Shown here: piece after piece, positions 51,924-60,823 of the stretch
Numbering within the stretch: position 1 is the first letter of the stretch
Layout of the letters: each line of letters begins with the position of its first letter
Assembly (NCBI RefSeq): GCF_900156895.1
Contig: NZ_FTPD01000003.1
Location: 124,001-188,000 of the forward strand
DNA length: 64,000 nt
Direction of reading: 5' to 3'
Source: Mesorhizobium prunaredense
GTDB lineage: Bacteria; Pseudomonadota; Alphaproteobacteria; Rhizobiales; Rhizobiaceae
Position numbers and translations under genes: made by a program
The notes under the pieces: model-generated
What the model was told of the DNA's origin: nothing
Seen by the model: only the letters and a program-made list of their open reading frames with translations
Database searches by the model: none

Positions 51924-53260
51924 CAGCCCTGCTCGCTCCTGTCGAGAACCGGCTGGAACTGCGCGGTGGCCTTCTTCAGCTCTTCGGCAGGATCGGCGCC
52001 GGAAATCATGTTGGTCAGCGCCACGCCATAGATGTCGCGGAACTCGGTGACCGGGATGATCACCGGCAGGGCCAGCCTGCTGATATTGCCGGACTGAACC
52101 ACCGCATCGAGCCAGCTTGCCGGCATGGTGACGCCTTCGCGCACCTTGGGATCTTCCAGCACCGACTTGCGGAACGGCACGCCGGCGCCGGCCTGGAGCA
52201 GGCGTGCGCCCATCGCCGGGGAAACCGCCCACTGACAGAACAGATAGGCGGCCTCCTTCTTTTCACTGGAGGCGGTCACGCCGAGGCCGTCGCCAAACGT
52301 CCCGGAGGCATGCGCCTTGGGCCCCTTGGGCATGACGCCATAGCCGACCTTGCCGACCACGCGCGACTTTTCGGGATTTTCCATCGGCGGGGCAAAACCG
52401 ACGCCATCGAACCACATGCCGATCTTGCCTTGCAGAAAGGCGGACTGCGCTTCGGCCCAATTGAAGCCGGTGACACCCGGAGGGGCGGACTTGGTCATCA
52501 GCCTCTGGTAGAGGGCAGCCGCCTCGATCGCCTCGGGCGTTTCGGTGCGCAGCTTTCCCTTGTCGTCGAGTGGCGTCATGTCGTAGCCGAGCATCAGCGA
52601 CGTCCACACCGGCGTGTTGGCATTTTTCAGGCCGCGGGCGACGAAGCCGAAAGTGTTGGTCGATGGATCGGTCAGCGCTTCGGCGGCGGCCACCAACTGG
52701 TCGAACGATTCAGGGTATTTGAGGCCCTTGGCCTCGAACAGCTCCTTGTTCCAGTAGACGATCCAGTAGTCCACCGAGAAGGGCAGCGAACGCAGCACGC
52801 CCTGGTTGTCCTTGGCGAAAAGCATGCCGGCCTCGGCGAAATCGCCTTCGACCAGGCCGGGATCGGTCAGGGTCGGATCGGCGAGATAGCCGGCGATGTC
52901 GGCCAGCCAGCCACCCTTTTCGAACTGGCGCTTCTGCACGTGATAGCTCAGATGCACGACATCGAAGCTCGGCCTGCCGGAGCTGAGCTCGATCACCGTC
53001 TTCTGCCGCTGCTGCTGTTCCGGCGTCGCCTCGGCGTTGACCTTGATGCCGGTCAGTTCCTCGAATTCGGCGATGTATTTCAGGATGGTGTCGCTGCGCG
53101 GGCTTTTCACCAGATTGACGTCGAGCGTGCTGCCGGCAAAGCGCTTCCAGTCGACGCTGGCGGAAAAGCTCGGGCGAAGGCCGGCCAGGCCCGCGGCTGC
53201 GAGCGCCGTGGTTCCTGCAAGGACTTGCCTTCTCGTTGGCTTGAACGGATTGGACGACAT
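51923..53260 (-). CDS. Sugar ABC transporter substrate-binding protein (family 1, maltose type), Tat-exported
   Basis: The 445-residue protein starts at ATG 53260 after GGGAGGAAG. The signal contains TRRQVLAGTTALAAAGLAGL, a twin-arginine-like motif. The mature part has the family-1 layout: FAGSTLDVNLVKSP, EELTGIKVNAEATPEQQQRQ, YHVQKRQFEKGGWLADIAGY and LPFSVDYWIVYWNKELFEAKG. An in-frame extension to 53353 is not supported. It binds a sugar or polyol in the periplasm; GntR, DapA-like aldolase and tagatose kinase nearby suggest a sugar acid or polyol. Confidence 0.93.
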   Translation of the reverse strand: MSSNPFKPTRRQVLAGTTALAAAGLAGLRPSFSASVDWKRFAGSTLDVNLVKSPRSDTILKYIAEFEELTGIKVNAEATPEQQQRQKTVIELSSGRPSFDVVHLSYHVQKRQFEKGGWLADIAGYLADPTLTDPGLVEGDFAEAGMLFAKDNQGVLRSLPFSVDYWIVYWNKELFEAKGLKYPESFDQLVAAAEALTDPSTNTFGFVARGLKNANTPVWTSLMLGYDMTPLDDKGKLRTETPEAIEAAALYQRLMTKSAPPGVTGFNWAEAQSAFLQGKIGMWFDGVGFAPPMENPEKSRVVGKVGYGVMPKGPKAHASGTFGDGLGVTASSEKKEAAYLFCQWAVSPAMGARLLQAGAGVPFRKSVLEDPKVREGVTMPASWLDAVVQSGNISRLALPVIIPVTEFRDIYGVALTNMISGADPAEELKKATAQFQPVLDRSEQG

Positions 53261-53324
53261 TTCTTCCTCCCTTGGGTTGCTGTCGTTGTGGATAGCGTCG
53301 CGGCAGCCGCGAACCATACGTTCC

Positions 53325-53984
53325 TCAGATCTGGAGCGCCAACCGGCGCGCATTGTCGATATGCCGGCTGATCGCCTCGACCGCCTTTTGCGGGTCGCGG
53401 CTCTCGAGCGCTTCGATCACCGCCAGGTGCTCCTGCATCACCGGCACGACGCGCCCGTCGATGCGGAAACGCTCCTGGTGGATCAGCCTGATCTTTACCG
53501 AATTGACCAGATACGCCTTGGCGATGATCTCGTTGCCCAGCGCATCGATGAAGGTGTCGTGCATGGCCCAATCGATGTTCTGGGCCTCGGCTTCCATTTC
53601 CGGCGTCGGCGCCTGCGACAAGGCTTGAGCCAGCATGTCCTCATGTTCGCGCCGCAGGCCGGCGAGTACAGCGTCCGAGGCGTTGACGGTGAACAGCGCC
53701 ACCGCCTCGCGCTCCATGAACAGGCGAAACTGGAAGGCCTCGCGGATCAGGTTGATGTCGATATGAGCGATCTGCATGCCGCGCTGCGGGATGGTCGCCA
53801 AAAGCCCCTCGGCCTCGAGGCGCGGCACGATCTCACGGATGGCGCCAAGCGGCAGCCCGGTAAAGGCAACCAGTTCGCGCTGCGACACGAACTGTCCCGG
53901 CCGCAGATCGCGGGCCAGCAAATGCCGCGTGAAGCTGGCATAAGCTCTTTCCCTGAGGGTTGCCGGTTCGCTGCTGTCGTCCAT
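53325..53984 (-). CDS. GntR-family regulator, FadR/FCD subfamily
   Basis: The 219-residue protein has an N-terminal winged helix (about 10-75): GQFVSQRELVAFTGLPLGAI, REIVPRLEAEGLLATIPQRG. The C-terminal FCD ligand domain includes REAFQFRLFMEREAVALF, WAMHDTFIDALGNEIIAKAY and MQEHLAVIEALESRDPQKAV with metal-binding His positions. It lies between the DapA-like gene (24 bases upstream) and the binding protein, and probably controls the unit through the palindrome at 54933-54946. Confidence 0.93.
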   Translation of the reverse strand: MDDSSEPATLRERAYASFTRHLLARDLRPGQFVSQRELVAFTGLPLGAIREIVPRLEAEGLLATIPQRGMQIAHIDINLIREAFQFRLFMEREAVALFTVNASDAVLAGLRREHEDMLAQALSQAPTPEMEAEAQNIDWAMHDTFIDALGNEIIAKAYLVNSVKIRLIHQERFRIDGRVVPVMQEHLAVIEALESRDPQKAVEAISRHIDNARRLALQI

Positions 53985-54007
53985 TTCAGCGCACTTCCCT
54001 TTGCCGG

Positions 54008-54892
54008 TCAGGCCGGCTCTGTCGCAAACAGCCTGTCATAGGCGGCAGCAAGCTGTTGCCGCCCCTGCGAACCGATCGGCTCCAGCGGCGGACGGACCGC
54101 CAGCCAGCGCTCGTCGCCGGTTTTGCGCGCCACCATGACCTTCACCGCCGGGATGACCGAATATCTAAGCAATTCGAGCACGAAGCTCTCGACACGGGCA
54201 TCATCGCGCCCATCCTCGGCCATGGCGCGGATTTCGCCGGTGACGAAATTGGCCATGCCGGAAATGGCGCCCTGCCCGCCCTGGCGCACGCTTCTGGCCA
54301 GGTGCCGCTCGTCGCCGATCAGGATCACCATGTCGCCATGGGCTCTTAGCAACGCCTCGCTGTAACTCCAGTCGCCACCCGAATCCTTCACGCCGGCGAC
54401 CACACCGGGAAAGGCCGCACGCAGCCGACCGATCAGGGCAAGCGGGAGCGGCACCATGGTGACAGAAGGAATGTTGTAGAGGAGGACGCCGCGGGCCAGT
54501 GGACCGAGCGCAGCGAAGGCGGCGGAAAACCATCCGAACAACCCGTCCTCGCTGACATTCTTGAAGTAGCTCGGTGGAGCCAGCAGGATGTTGCGGACGC
54601 CGCATTGCAAGGCATGCCGCGCCTGTTCGGCGGCGTCTTCGGCCGCATCGACCAGCACGCCGGCGACGAGCTGATGTGCCGGAATGCCGGCGGCAAGCAT
54701 GGCCTCGGTAACAGTCCGCCGCTCTCCCGTCCCTACGGAAGCGCCTTCCCCGGTGGTGCCGAAGAGCGTGGCGCTGCTGCAGCCGGCGCCAAGGCAAGCC
54801 CGGGCCTGCGTGATCATGGGAAGGATGGCGATTTGCCCGGACGCGTCGAAAGGCGTGGCGAGGGCAACCGAAAGACCAAAGCGCGAGGCCAA
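54008..54892 (-). CDS. Dihydrodipicolinate synthase-family aldolase/lyase
   Basis: The 294-residue protein is a class I Schiff-base enzyme of the DapA/NAL family: GTTGEG (45-50), Tyr139 in LYNIPS and Lys169 in AGVKDSGGDW. Residues usual for true dihydrodipicolinate synthase elsewhere are not complete, and its place in a sugar operon suggests a keto-deoxy sugar acid lyase or dehydratase. It heads the transporter unit, immediately downstream of the operator palindrome. Confidence 0.9.
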   Translation of the reverse strand: MASRFGLSVALATPFDASGQIAILPMITQARACLGAGCSSATLFGTTGEGASVGTGERRTVTEAMLAAGIPAHQLVAGVLVDAAEDAAEQARHALQCGVRNILLAPPSYFKNVSEDGLFGWFSAAFAALGPLARGVLLYNIPSVTMVPLPLALIGRLRAAFPGVVAGVKDSGGDWSYSEALLRAHGDMVILIGDERHLARSVRQGGQGAISGMANFVTGEIRAMAEDGRDDARVESFVLELLRYSVIPAVKVMVARKTGDERWLAVRPPLEPIGSQGRQQLAAAYDRLFATEPA

Positions 54893-54932
54893 TATGCTCT
54901 CCAGATGTCGATGTGCAAGCAGTAACTAGCAC

Positions 54933-54946
54933 ACTAACATGTTAGT
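54933..54946. promoter_or_regulatory. 14-bp palindrome ACTAACATGTTAGT, probable GntR operator
   Basis: Perfect palindrome 41 bases upstream of the DapA-like start, in the gap after the GatZ-type gene stop. FCD-type GntR regulators bind short palindromes of this size. The regulator gene is the second gene of the unit, so autoregulation is expected. Confidence 0.75.
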
Positions 54947-55038
54947 TGTAAATTGCGGCGGGACCTTTTCGAAACGGCGTCGACATCGGACGAATATATG
55001 AGGCGGATTTGGGCGCCGTCTTTCCGGCAGCGCAATCC

Positions 55039-56325
55039 CTACTGTCCCGTCGCGTCCGCGTAGATATCGAGGACACGGGTGATGCTGCCGATCAGAACGT
55101 CGTGCGCGAGGGGCTTGACCCGGCCTGCCGCAACCTCGGCGTCGAGCTGCCCCAGATACTGGCTGATCAGCGGCCGGGGGATATCCTTGTCGCTCAGCAC
55201 GTCCAGCAGCGTCCGTGTTGCGCGCTGCGCCTCCGGCGTCGGCCAATAATAGCGGATGCGGTCGCTGAACGAGGAATGCCGCTGCACGCGCTGCTCGTCC
55301 GGCGTGCCCGGATAGTATTGCTGCCAATTTTCCGGAGACGCCAGCATGATGCGTTCCATCGCGGCAGGCAGGCTTTCGCGCGAAAAGTCCGGCGCGAGGA
55401 TATCGGCGATATGGCTGAGCCCATACAGCGCTTCGCGAAGCGCGAAGGTCAGCCAGGGGCCGACCTTGAGTATGGCAAAACCGTCGCGAACGAGAGCATT
55501 GAGCGCTTCGGCCGGCTGGTAGTCGGTCGAATGCGCTTCAAAAACAAATTGCGGCATGCGGTCGAGCACGGCCACGAGTTCGGTCGTCTTGGCCGGCGCA
55601 TAAGGCACGACCTCGGTGTTGCCGAACTCGACGCCGGGCTGGACGACGACACCGACCGCACGGCCAAATGCGGCTTCGAGGCCGGCGCGGGAAAACGCTC
55701 GGGCGTGGATTTCTACGGTGCGCAAGGCATCCCCGGGCTCCGTCACATGCAGGTGGTCGAGCGCCTCCAGCGCCCCGCCCGGCACCGGCACTTCGGTGCC
55801 GATAACATAGACCGGTCTTTCACCGCCTGCCCGCTCGACCGCCGCCTCAGCGATTTCAGCAAGTTCGGCCGCGCGCGCGGCGATCGTTTCATCGGCAAGC
55901 ACGGCTGGATCGTCGGCGCAGGCCATGCTCGTATCCAGATGCATCTTGGTGAAACCGGCGCTCGCATAGGCATCGATCATCGCCGCAGCCTTCTTCATCG
56001 CGGCGGCGGCAGCCATGTGCTTCCACGGGTTCGGTCCAAGATGATCGCCGCCAAGGATCAGGCGATCAATTGGGAAACCGGCTTTGTGCGCATGCGCCTC
56101 GACAAAGCTGCGGAACCCCGCAGGCGTCATCCCGGTGTAGCCGCCGTCGTGGTTGACCTGGTTGCAGGTGGCCTCGATCAGCACATCCGTGCGCCGCGCC
56201 GCGCCATGGCGCAGGGCAGCCTCGATGACCAGCGGATGCGCCGAGCAGACCGAGGCGATGCCGCTTTTCTCGCCTGCGGCGCGTCGAGCCGCAATGTTTG
56301 CAAACCTGTGCGTCGCAGCCCTCAC
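55039..56325 (-). CDS. GatZ/KbaZ-family protein (D-tagatose-6-phosphate 4-epimerase or aldolase subunit)
   Basis: The 428-residue protein has GatZ-family segments: GEKSGIASVCSAHPLVIEAA, VLIEATCNQVNHDGGYTGMT, LILGGDHLGPNPWKH, MHLDTSMACADD and YVIGTEVPVPGG. In enterics the family was described as the non-catalytic subunit of tagatose-bisphosphate aldolase; in Agrobacterium relatives it was shown to epimerise D-tagatose 6-phosphate to fructose 6-phosphate. No GatY/KbaY partner is present here, which favours the epimerase role. Its start overlaps the kinase stop by four bases (ATGA). Confidence 0.92.
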   Translation of the reverse strand: MRAATHRFANIAARRAAGEKSGIASVCSAHPLVIEAALRHGAARRTDVLIEATCNQVNHDGGYTGMTPAGFRSFVEAHAHKAGFPIDRLILGGDHLGPNPWKHMAAAAAMKKAAAMIDAYASAGFTKMHLDTSMACADDPAVLADETIAARAAELAEIAEAAVERAGGERPVYVIGTEVPVPGGALEALDHLHVTEPGDALRTVEIHARAFSRAGLEAAFGRAVGVVVQPGVEFGNTEVVPYAPAKTTELVAVLDRMPQFVFEAHSTDYQPAEALNALVRDGFAILKVGPWLTFALREALYGLSHIADILAPDFSRESLPAAMERIMLASPENWQQYYPGTPDEQRVQRHSSFSDRIRYYWPTPEAQRATRTLLDVLSDKDIPRPLISQYLGQLDAEVAAGRVKPLAHDVLIGSITRVLDIYADATGQ

Positions 56326-57266
56326 GGCGTGTTCCCCGTGGCGATGAAGGCCTCGACCGCTTCAAGCGGGAAAATGCCTTCCATCGGCCCCTTGCGGGTG
56401 ACGGCAAGCGCACCGCAGGCATTGGCGATCCGCAGCGCCTCCGCAGGAGCCGCCCCGCGCAGCCAGAACGAGACGAAAGCAGCACCGAAGCAGTCGCCCG
56501 CGCCGGTCGGATCGACCTCGTCGACGGCGAAGCCTGACGAGGCGACCGCACCGTGATGATCATGATAAACGGCGCCGGCGGCGCCTTTCTTCAGGACGAT
56601 GCAGGACAGGCCACGGGCCAGCAGTTCGTCGACCGCACCCTTCTCGTCCGTGGCTGATGAGAACAGGAAGAGTTCCTCGCCGCTCGGCAGGAAGATGTCG
56701 GCTCGCGCCAGCACTTGGTCGAGTGCTTCGCGCATGCCGGATGCCTGCATGATCTCGCGGCGGATGTTCGGGTCGAAAGACACGGTTCCACCTTTGGCCC
56801 TGACGGTCTCGATCGCCGATAGCGCCACCGCGATGGCGCGGTCGGAAAACAGCGACGAGCCCATGACATGGACATGATCGGCACCGGCGAGCAGCTTTGT
56901 CGCCGCCGCGTTTGTCTCGATCAGGCCGGCGGCGCTGTTGCGGATGTTGAAGACGAAATGCCGGCTGGCGTCGGCCCGGTAGGTGACGAAGGCAGTGCCC
57001 GTCGCATGGCCCGCGTGAACTGCGATCGCCGACACGTCGGCGCCCAGTGCCCGCAGCCGATCGATGTTCAGCCTGCCGAAATCGTCGCCGCCGACGGCGC
57101 CGATGAGGCCGGCCGGCTGGCCGAGCGCCGCCGCCTGGCCGATGAAGATCGCGGGCGCGCCGGACGGGTAGGGTCCAAGCAGCGGACCAGGCTCGAGAAA
57201 GCTCTGGCCGATCCGCTCGGCCATGATCTCGACCAGAATCTCGCCGGCACTGACCAGCTTCTTCAT
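56322..57266 (-). CDS. PfkB-family sugar kinase, tagatose kinase type
   Basis: The 314-residue protein has ribokinase/PfkB motifs: AVGGDDFGRLNIDRLRALGA near residue 60 and the C-terminal anion-hole/catalytic motif VDPTGAGDCFGAAFV. The opening LVSAGEILVEIMAERIGQSF and the GatZ gene following in ATGA overlap match the tagatose kinase known from galactitol catabolism in Agrobacterium. Start ATG 57266 (GAGGG upstream) is preferred over the GTG just before. It phosphorylates D-tagatose at C6 (inferred from context). Confidence 0.88.
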   Translation of the reverse strand: MKKLVSAGEILVEIMAERIGQSFLEPGPLLGPYPSGAPAIFIGQAAALGQPAGLIGAVGGDDFGRLNIDRLRALGADVSAIAVHAGHATGTAFVTYRADASRHFVFNIRNSAAGLIETNAAATKLLAGADHVHVMGSSLFSDRAIAVALSAIETVRAKGGTVSFDPNIRREIMQASGMREALDQVLARADIFLPSGEELFLFSSATDEKGAVDELLARGLSCIVLKKGAAGAVYHDHHGAVASSGFAVDEVDPTGAGDCFGAAFVSFWLRGAAPAEALRIANACGALAVTRKGPMEGIFPLEAVEAFIATGNTP

Positions 57267-57332
57267 CACGCGGAACCCTCAAATTCGCCCACTGCAAGTG
57301 AATACGGCTTGTGCTTTTTCGCGTCAATTAAT

Positions 57333-57360
57333 AAATTTACGCATGGAAACTATGCAATTT
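57333..57360. promoter_or_regulatory. Imperfect dyad between the tagatose kinase and LacI genes
   Basis: AAATTTACGCAT, seven bases, then ATGCAATTT form an imperfect inverted repeat. The left half shares TTTACGC with the palindrome TTACGCGCGTAA at 60641-60652. Both positions are consistent with LacI-type operators read by the regulator encoded at 57395. Confidence 0.5.
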
Positions 57361-57394
57361 GCCTGTAAAGTTCGCCTTGCATTCGAGGGCTTTG

Positions 57395-58417
57395 ATGTCG
57401 ATGACGCACAAGACGATGGAGGATTTTGCTCGCTCTTGCGGCGTCTCCAGGCCGACACTGTCGAAATATTTCGACGATCCGACCAGCGTCAAGCCGGCGA
57501 CACGTCAACGGATCGAAGTGGCGCTGCGCTCGTCCGACTACCAGCCCAATCTCTTTGCGCGCAACCTCAACCGCAAGCGGACCCGCAGCATCGGCATTGT
57601 CGTGCCGACGCTCGCCGATCCCTTCTATTCGGAAATGGTCAGCCGCATCGAGCTCAGGCTGCGCGACGAGGGCTATTGGCCGGTCGTGATCTCCTCGCAC
57701 GGCTCGCGCGAGCTCGAAGTGGAAGCGACGCGAACCATTCTTTCCCTAAAAGTTTCCGGCGCGCTGATCGCGCCGCTCGGCCTGCGCTCAGACCACCGCA
57801 CGCTGGAGAAGCTGACACAGACCATACCGATCGTCTATTTCGACACTTATCTTGAGGGCGACACGCCATTCGTCGGCAACAACAACAGCCAGAGCGTCTC
57901 GACCATCGTCGATTATCTCTGCCGTTCCGGTGACGCCCCGGTCTATTTCGACATCCCGCACGTCAACCACAATTCGCGCGAGCGCCTGAACAGCTATGTC
58001 GTCGCCATGCAGCGGCTTGGGCATGAGCCGGTGCTCATCGGCAACACCTATGACTACAGCTGGGATTTCGAACGGATCGGCTACCAGCAGATGGAAGCGA
58101 TGCTCGCCCGTGGCGGCCTGCCGGGCAAGACCATTCTGTGCGCCAACGACCGCCTCGCCTTCGGCGTGATGGCTGCCGCCTACTCGCAAGGCCGCAAGGT
58201 CGGCCGCAAGGGCGATTGCGACCTGCGGGTCGCAGCCCATGACGACCATCCGCTGAGCCGCTACACCTGCCCTGCCCTCACCACCATGGCGCAGGACTTC
58301 GCTTCGATGGCGGGACGCAGCGTCGAGACGCTGCTGGCCTTGCTGGATGAGGACGACGCGGCAGTTGCCCCCAAGGTCAGTCTCGACGCGAAGCTGGTCA
58401 TGCGTCAGTCGGCCTGA
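57395..58417 (+). CDS. LacI-family transcriptional regulator
   Basis: The 340-residue protein has an N-terminal HTH (MEDFARSCGVSRPTLSKYFD, then VKPATRQRIEVALRSSDYQP with the hinge NLNRKRTRSIGIVVPTLADP) and a periplasmic-binding-like effector domain. ATG 57395 follows GAGGG by five bases; an upstream TTG at 57359 would add 12 unlike residues. It is divergent from the tagatose kinase gene and convergent, with a 13-base overlap, with the esterase gene. It probably controls the kinase/GatZ unit and the oxidoreductase region through the sites at 57333 and 60641. Confidence 0.9.
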   Translation: MSMTHKTMEDFARSCGVSRPTLSKYFDDPTSVKPATRQRIEVALRSSDYQPNLFARNLNRKRTRSIGIVVPTLADPFYSEMVSRIELRLRDEGYWPVVISSHGSRELEVEATRTILSLKVSGALIAPLGLRSDHRTLEKLTQTIPIVYFDTYLEGDTPFVGNNNSQSVSTIVDYLCRSGDAPVYFDIPHVNHNSRERLNSYVVAMQRLGHEPVLIGNTYDYSWDFERIGYQQMEAMLARGGLPGKTILCANDRLAFGVMAAAYSQGRKVGRKGDCDLRVAAHDDHPLSRYTCPALTTMAQDFASMAGRSVETLLALLDEDDAAVAPKVSLDAKLVMRQSA

Positions 58418-59382
58418 GCGTTTGCAGAGACAGGATCGAAGCCGCGCCATGCTGCAACCGCCGCGCCGACCGCTTGCCGCGCCGCCGGACCATGACGGCC
58501 CATCGAGACGAAGCCGTGGATCTGGCCGGGCCAACGCCGCAGGACGACCGGCACACCGTCATCTTCCAGACGCTTGGCATAAGCCTCGCCTTCATCGGCG
58601 AGGATGTCGTGACCGGCGATGGCGACAAAGGCCGGGGCTGCGCCGGCAAGGCTCGCGGCCTTGAGCGGCGATACGCGCCAGTCGCCAATGTCCCTGACAT
58701 CGCGGATGTAGTGGTCGCGGAACCAGGCCATGGTCGCCGCGGTGAGACCATAACCGTCGGCAAAGCGGCGATAGCTGTCCGCCGCCTGCGAGGCGTCCGT
58801 GTTCGGATAGAACAGCAGTTGCGCAGTCGGCGGGTTCTTGTCGCCGCGCGCAAGCAGGCAAAGCACGGTAGCGAGATTGCCGCCGGCACTGTCGCCGGCG
58901 ACCGCGATCCGTTCGGCGTCGATGCCGAGATCGCCCGCGCTGTCCTGCATGAAGGAAAGTGCGGCACGGCAATCTTCGATCGCCGCCGGAAATTTGTGCT
59001 CCGGCGCCAACCGGTAGTCGGGAGAGACGACGACGCAGGCCGCCATATTGGCAAGCCAGCGGCAGATCTCGTCATGCGACTCGAGATTGCCGATCACCCA
59101 GCCGCCGCCATGCAGATAGAGCAGCGCCGGGGCAGCGGCCCCGACCGCGCCCTGTCCGCGATAGATTCTGAGCGTCAACGGGCCGCCGGGTCCGGTGATG
59201 GTGCGCTCGGTCAATGAGCCGACCGGCTCGCGCTCGCCCTGGAGTGCCGGAAAGCCCTGCTCATAGGCGCGGCGCGCTTCTTCGGGCGTGCCGGCTTCGA
59301 ATGGCGGGGCGGCCGCCTGCCGGTCAAGGTCGAGCACATGCCGGGCCTCCGGATCGAGCAAGGGTGAAAGCAATGTCGTCAT
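58405..59382 (-). CDS. Alpha/beta hydrolase, hormone-sensitive-lipase-type esterase
   Basis: The 325-residue protein has HGGG (91-94) forming the oxyanion hole, nucleophile Ser165 in GDSAGG, and later AGHDILADEG (Asp) and GQIHGFVSMG (His). This is the acetyl-esterase (family IV) layout. ATG 59382 is chosen; the frame extends upstream into the oxidoreductase gene but has no support. It starts 17 bases after the oxidoreductase stop, so the two are cotranscribed. It may remove acyl groups from a sugar substrate. Confidence 0.9.
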   Translation of the reverse strand: MTTLLSPLLDPEARHVLDLDRQAAAPPFEAGTPEEARRAYEQGFPALQGEREPVGSLTERTITGPGGPLTLRIYRGQGAVGAAAPALLYLHGGGWVIGNLESHDEICRWLANMAACVVVSPDYRLAPEHKFPAAIEDCRAALSFMQDSAGDLGIDAERIAVAGDSAGGNLATVLCLLARGDKNPPTAQLLFYPNTDASQAADSYRRFADGYGLTAATMAWFRDHYIRDVRDIGDWRVSPLKAASLAGAAPAFVAIAGHDILADEGEAYAKRLEDDGVPVVLRRWPGQIHGFVSMGRHGPAARQAVGAAVAAWRGFDPVSANAQAD

Positions 59383-59398
59383 CGTAAGCGCTCCGGCA

Positions 59399-60547
59399 TC
59401 AGGCGAGCAGGCTCGCTGCTTCGTCGTCCTGGAAGAGCGGCGGCTGATCGACAGTTGCGTTGACGGCGACGGACTCGCGGCTCTCACCCGAAGCGAGGAT
59501 CGCCTCCATGATCTCCAGCACATGAAGCGCCAGGTCGCCGGACGCCCGCGGCTTTCTTCCTGTTGCCAGCGCGCGCGAAAGATCGGCAACGCCGAGCATG
59601 CGGTAATTCGCCCGGTCGGGCGCGGCGAAGGGCCAATTGCGCGCGCCATAGAGTTCGCTCTCACTGTGAAAGTCGGCCCAGTCGGCCCCACGTTCCGACA
59701 GCGAGACGGTGCCGCCGAACGTATCCGGATCGGGCAGCCTGAGCGATCCTTCGGTGCCATGCAGCTCGATCGGGTGGTTGGAGTGCCTGAAGACATCCCA
59801 CGAGGCACCGAAGGTGACGGTGGCACCGGAATGGAACTCCAGCAGCGACAGGATGTTGGTCGGCGTGCCGACCTTGAAGCTGGTGTTCCGGTAGGGGCCT
59901 TCGGCGGTGATCAGCCGCTCTTCCTGGCCCCGTGTCGCCATCGCCATGACGCGCTCAACCGGTCCGAGCAAATTGACCAGCATCGTCAGGTAGTAAGGCC
60001 CCATGTCGAAGACCGGACCGCCGCCGGGCTGATAGTAGAACTGCGGATTGGGATGCCAATGCTCCATGCCGCGCCCCATCATGAAGGCGGTGCCCGTCAC
60101 CGCGCGGCCGATGGCGCCGTCGTCCATCAGGCGGCGGGCGCGGCGTCCAGCGGCCCCAAGGAAGGTATCCGGAGCCGAGCCGAGCAGCAGCCCGCGCTTC
60201 GCAGCCTCGGCGACAAGGCGGCGGCCGTCGGCAGCCGAGGTCGCCAGCGGCTTTTCGGTGAAGACATGTTTGCCCGCCGAAAGTGCGGAAAGCGAAATGT
60301 CGAAATGCGCCGCCGGAATGGTCAGGTTGAGGACAAGGTCGATGTCGGGATCGGCCAGCAGCGCATCGACGCCAAGCGTGCGGATGCCATATTCCTTGGA
60401 GCGGAGCGCGGCGATGTCGGCCGAAATGTCGGCACAGGCTCGCAGCTCGACCCCGCCGAACAGAGCCGCATTGCGCAGGTAGGTCATCGAGATGTTGCCG
60501 CAGCCGATGACACCGATGCCGAGCTTCGTCTTTGATTTTCCGTGCAT
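59399..60547 (-). CDS. Gfo/Idh/MocA-family oxidoreductase
   Basis: The 382-residue protein has an N-terminal Rossmann domain: GIGVIGCGNISMTYLRNAAL (family GxGxxG variant), then ADPDIDLVLNLTIPAAHFDI and the hallmark EKPLA in KHVFTEKPLATSA. The C-terminal alpha/beta domain has GGGPVFDMGPYYLTMLVNLL. Family members oxidise or reduce sugars and inositols with NAD(P). The start is ATG 60547 behind GGGAGGT. It heads a unit with the esterase. Substrate is open; the sugar context suggests a polyol or sugar lactone. Confidence 0.93.
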   Translation of the reverse strand: MHGKSKTKLGIGVIGCGNISMTYLRNAALFGGVELRACADISADIAALRSKEYGIRTLGVDALLADPDIDLVLNLTIPAAHFDISLSALSAGKHVFTEKPLATSAADGRRLVAEAAKRGLLLGSAPDTFLGAAGRRARRLMDDGAIGRAVTGTAFMMGRGMEHWHPNPQFYYQPGGGPVFDMGPYYLTMLVNLLGPVERVMAMATRGQEERLITAEGPYRNTSFKVGTPTNILSLLEFHSGATVTFGASWDVFRHSNHPIELHGTEGSLRLPDPDTFGGTVSLSERGADWADFHSESELYGARNWPFAAPDRANYRMLGVADLSRALATGRKPRASGDLALHVLEIMEAILASGESRESVAVNATVDQPPLFQDDEAASLLA

Positions 60548-60640
60548 TTTCGATCGTACCTCCCAATGCGGCAATGTCTCGCTGAGCCATTGCGCCGGCA
60601 ACGGATCACAGTCGAAAGCCCCTATACAACATTTTAAATA

Positions 60641-60652
60641 TTACGCGCGTAA
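60641..60652. promoter_or_regulatory. Palindrome TTACGCGCGTAA, probable LacI-type operator
   Basis: A perfect 12-bp palindrome in an AT-rich stretch between the divergent oxidoreductase gene (start 60547) and the short frame at 60719. It has the central CG and symmetric arms typical of LacI-family sites, and matches part of the 57333 dyad. Confidence 0.65.
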
Positions 60653-60718
60653 AATTATTATAGAACATGCGAAAATGCTGGCGCAAGATCGGGAGGCTGC
60701 CAGCCTTAGGAGGAGAAA

Positions 60719-60823
60719 ATGACAGACATGAAAAAACGGCCGACCGCCGCTACCGAGCCTGTGGGTCATGCGCGCATTGGATCTTTCCGTCGCGGTCAGG
60801 GACCGAGACGGGTTCAGGCATAG
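60719..60823 (+). pseudogene. Truncated gene start with strong ribosome-binding site
   Basis: A 34-codon frame, MTDMKKRPTAATEPVGHARI ending RRVQA, follows AGGAGGAGAAA, a site too good for spacer DNA, and a plausible promoter region with the palindrome at 60641. It ends in a TAG that overlaps the end of the convergent DeoR gene. It looks like the first part of a gene (perhaps a permease N-terminus) cut off by a rearrangement that brought in the DeoR-aldolase-kinase locus. Confidence 0.5.
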
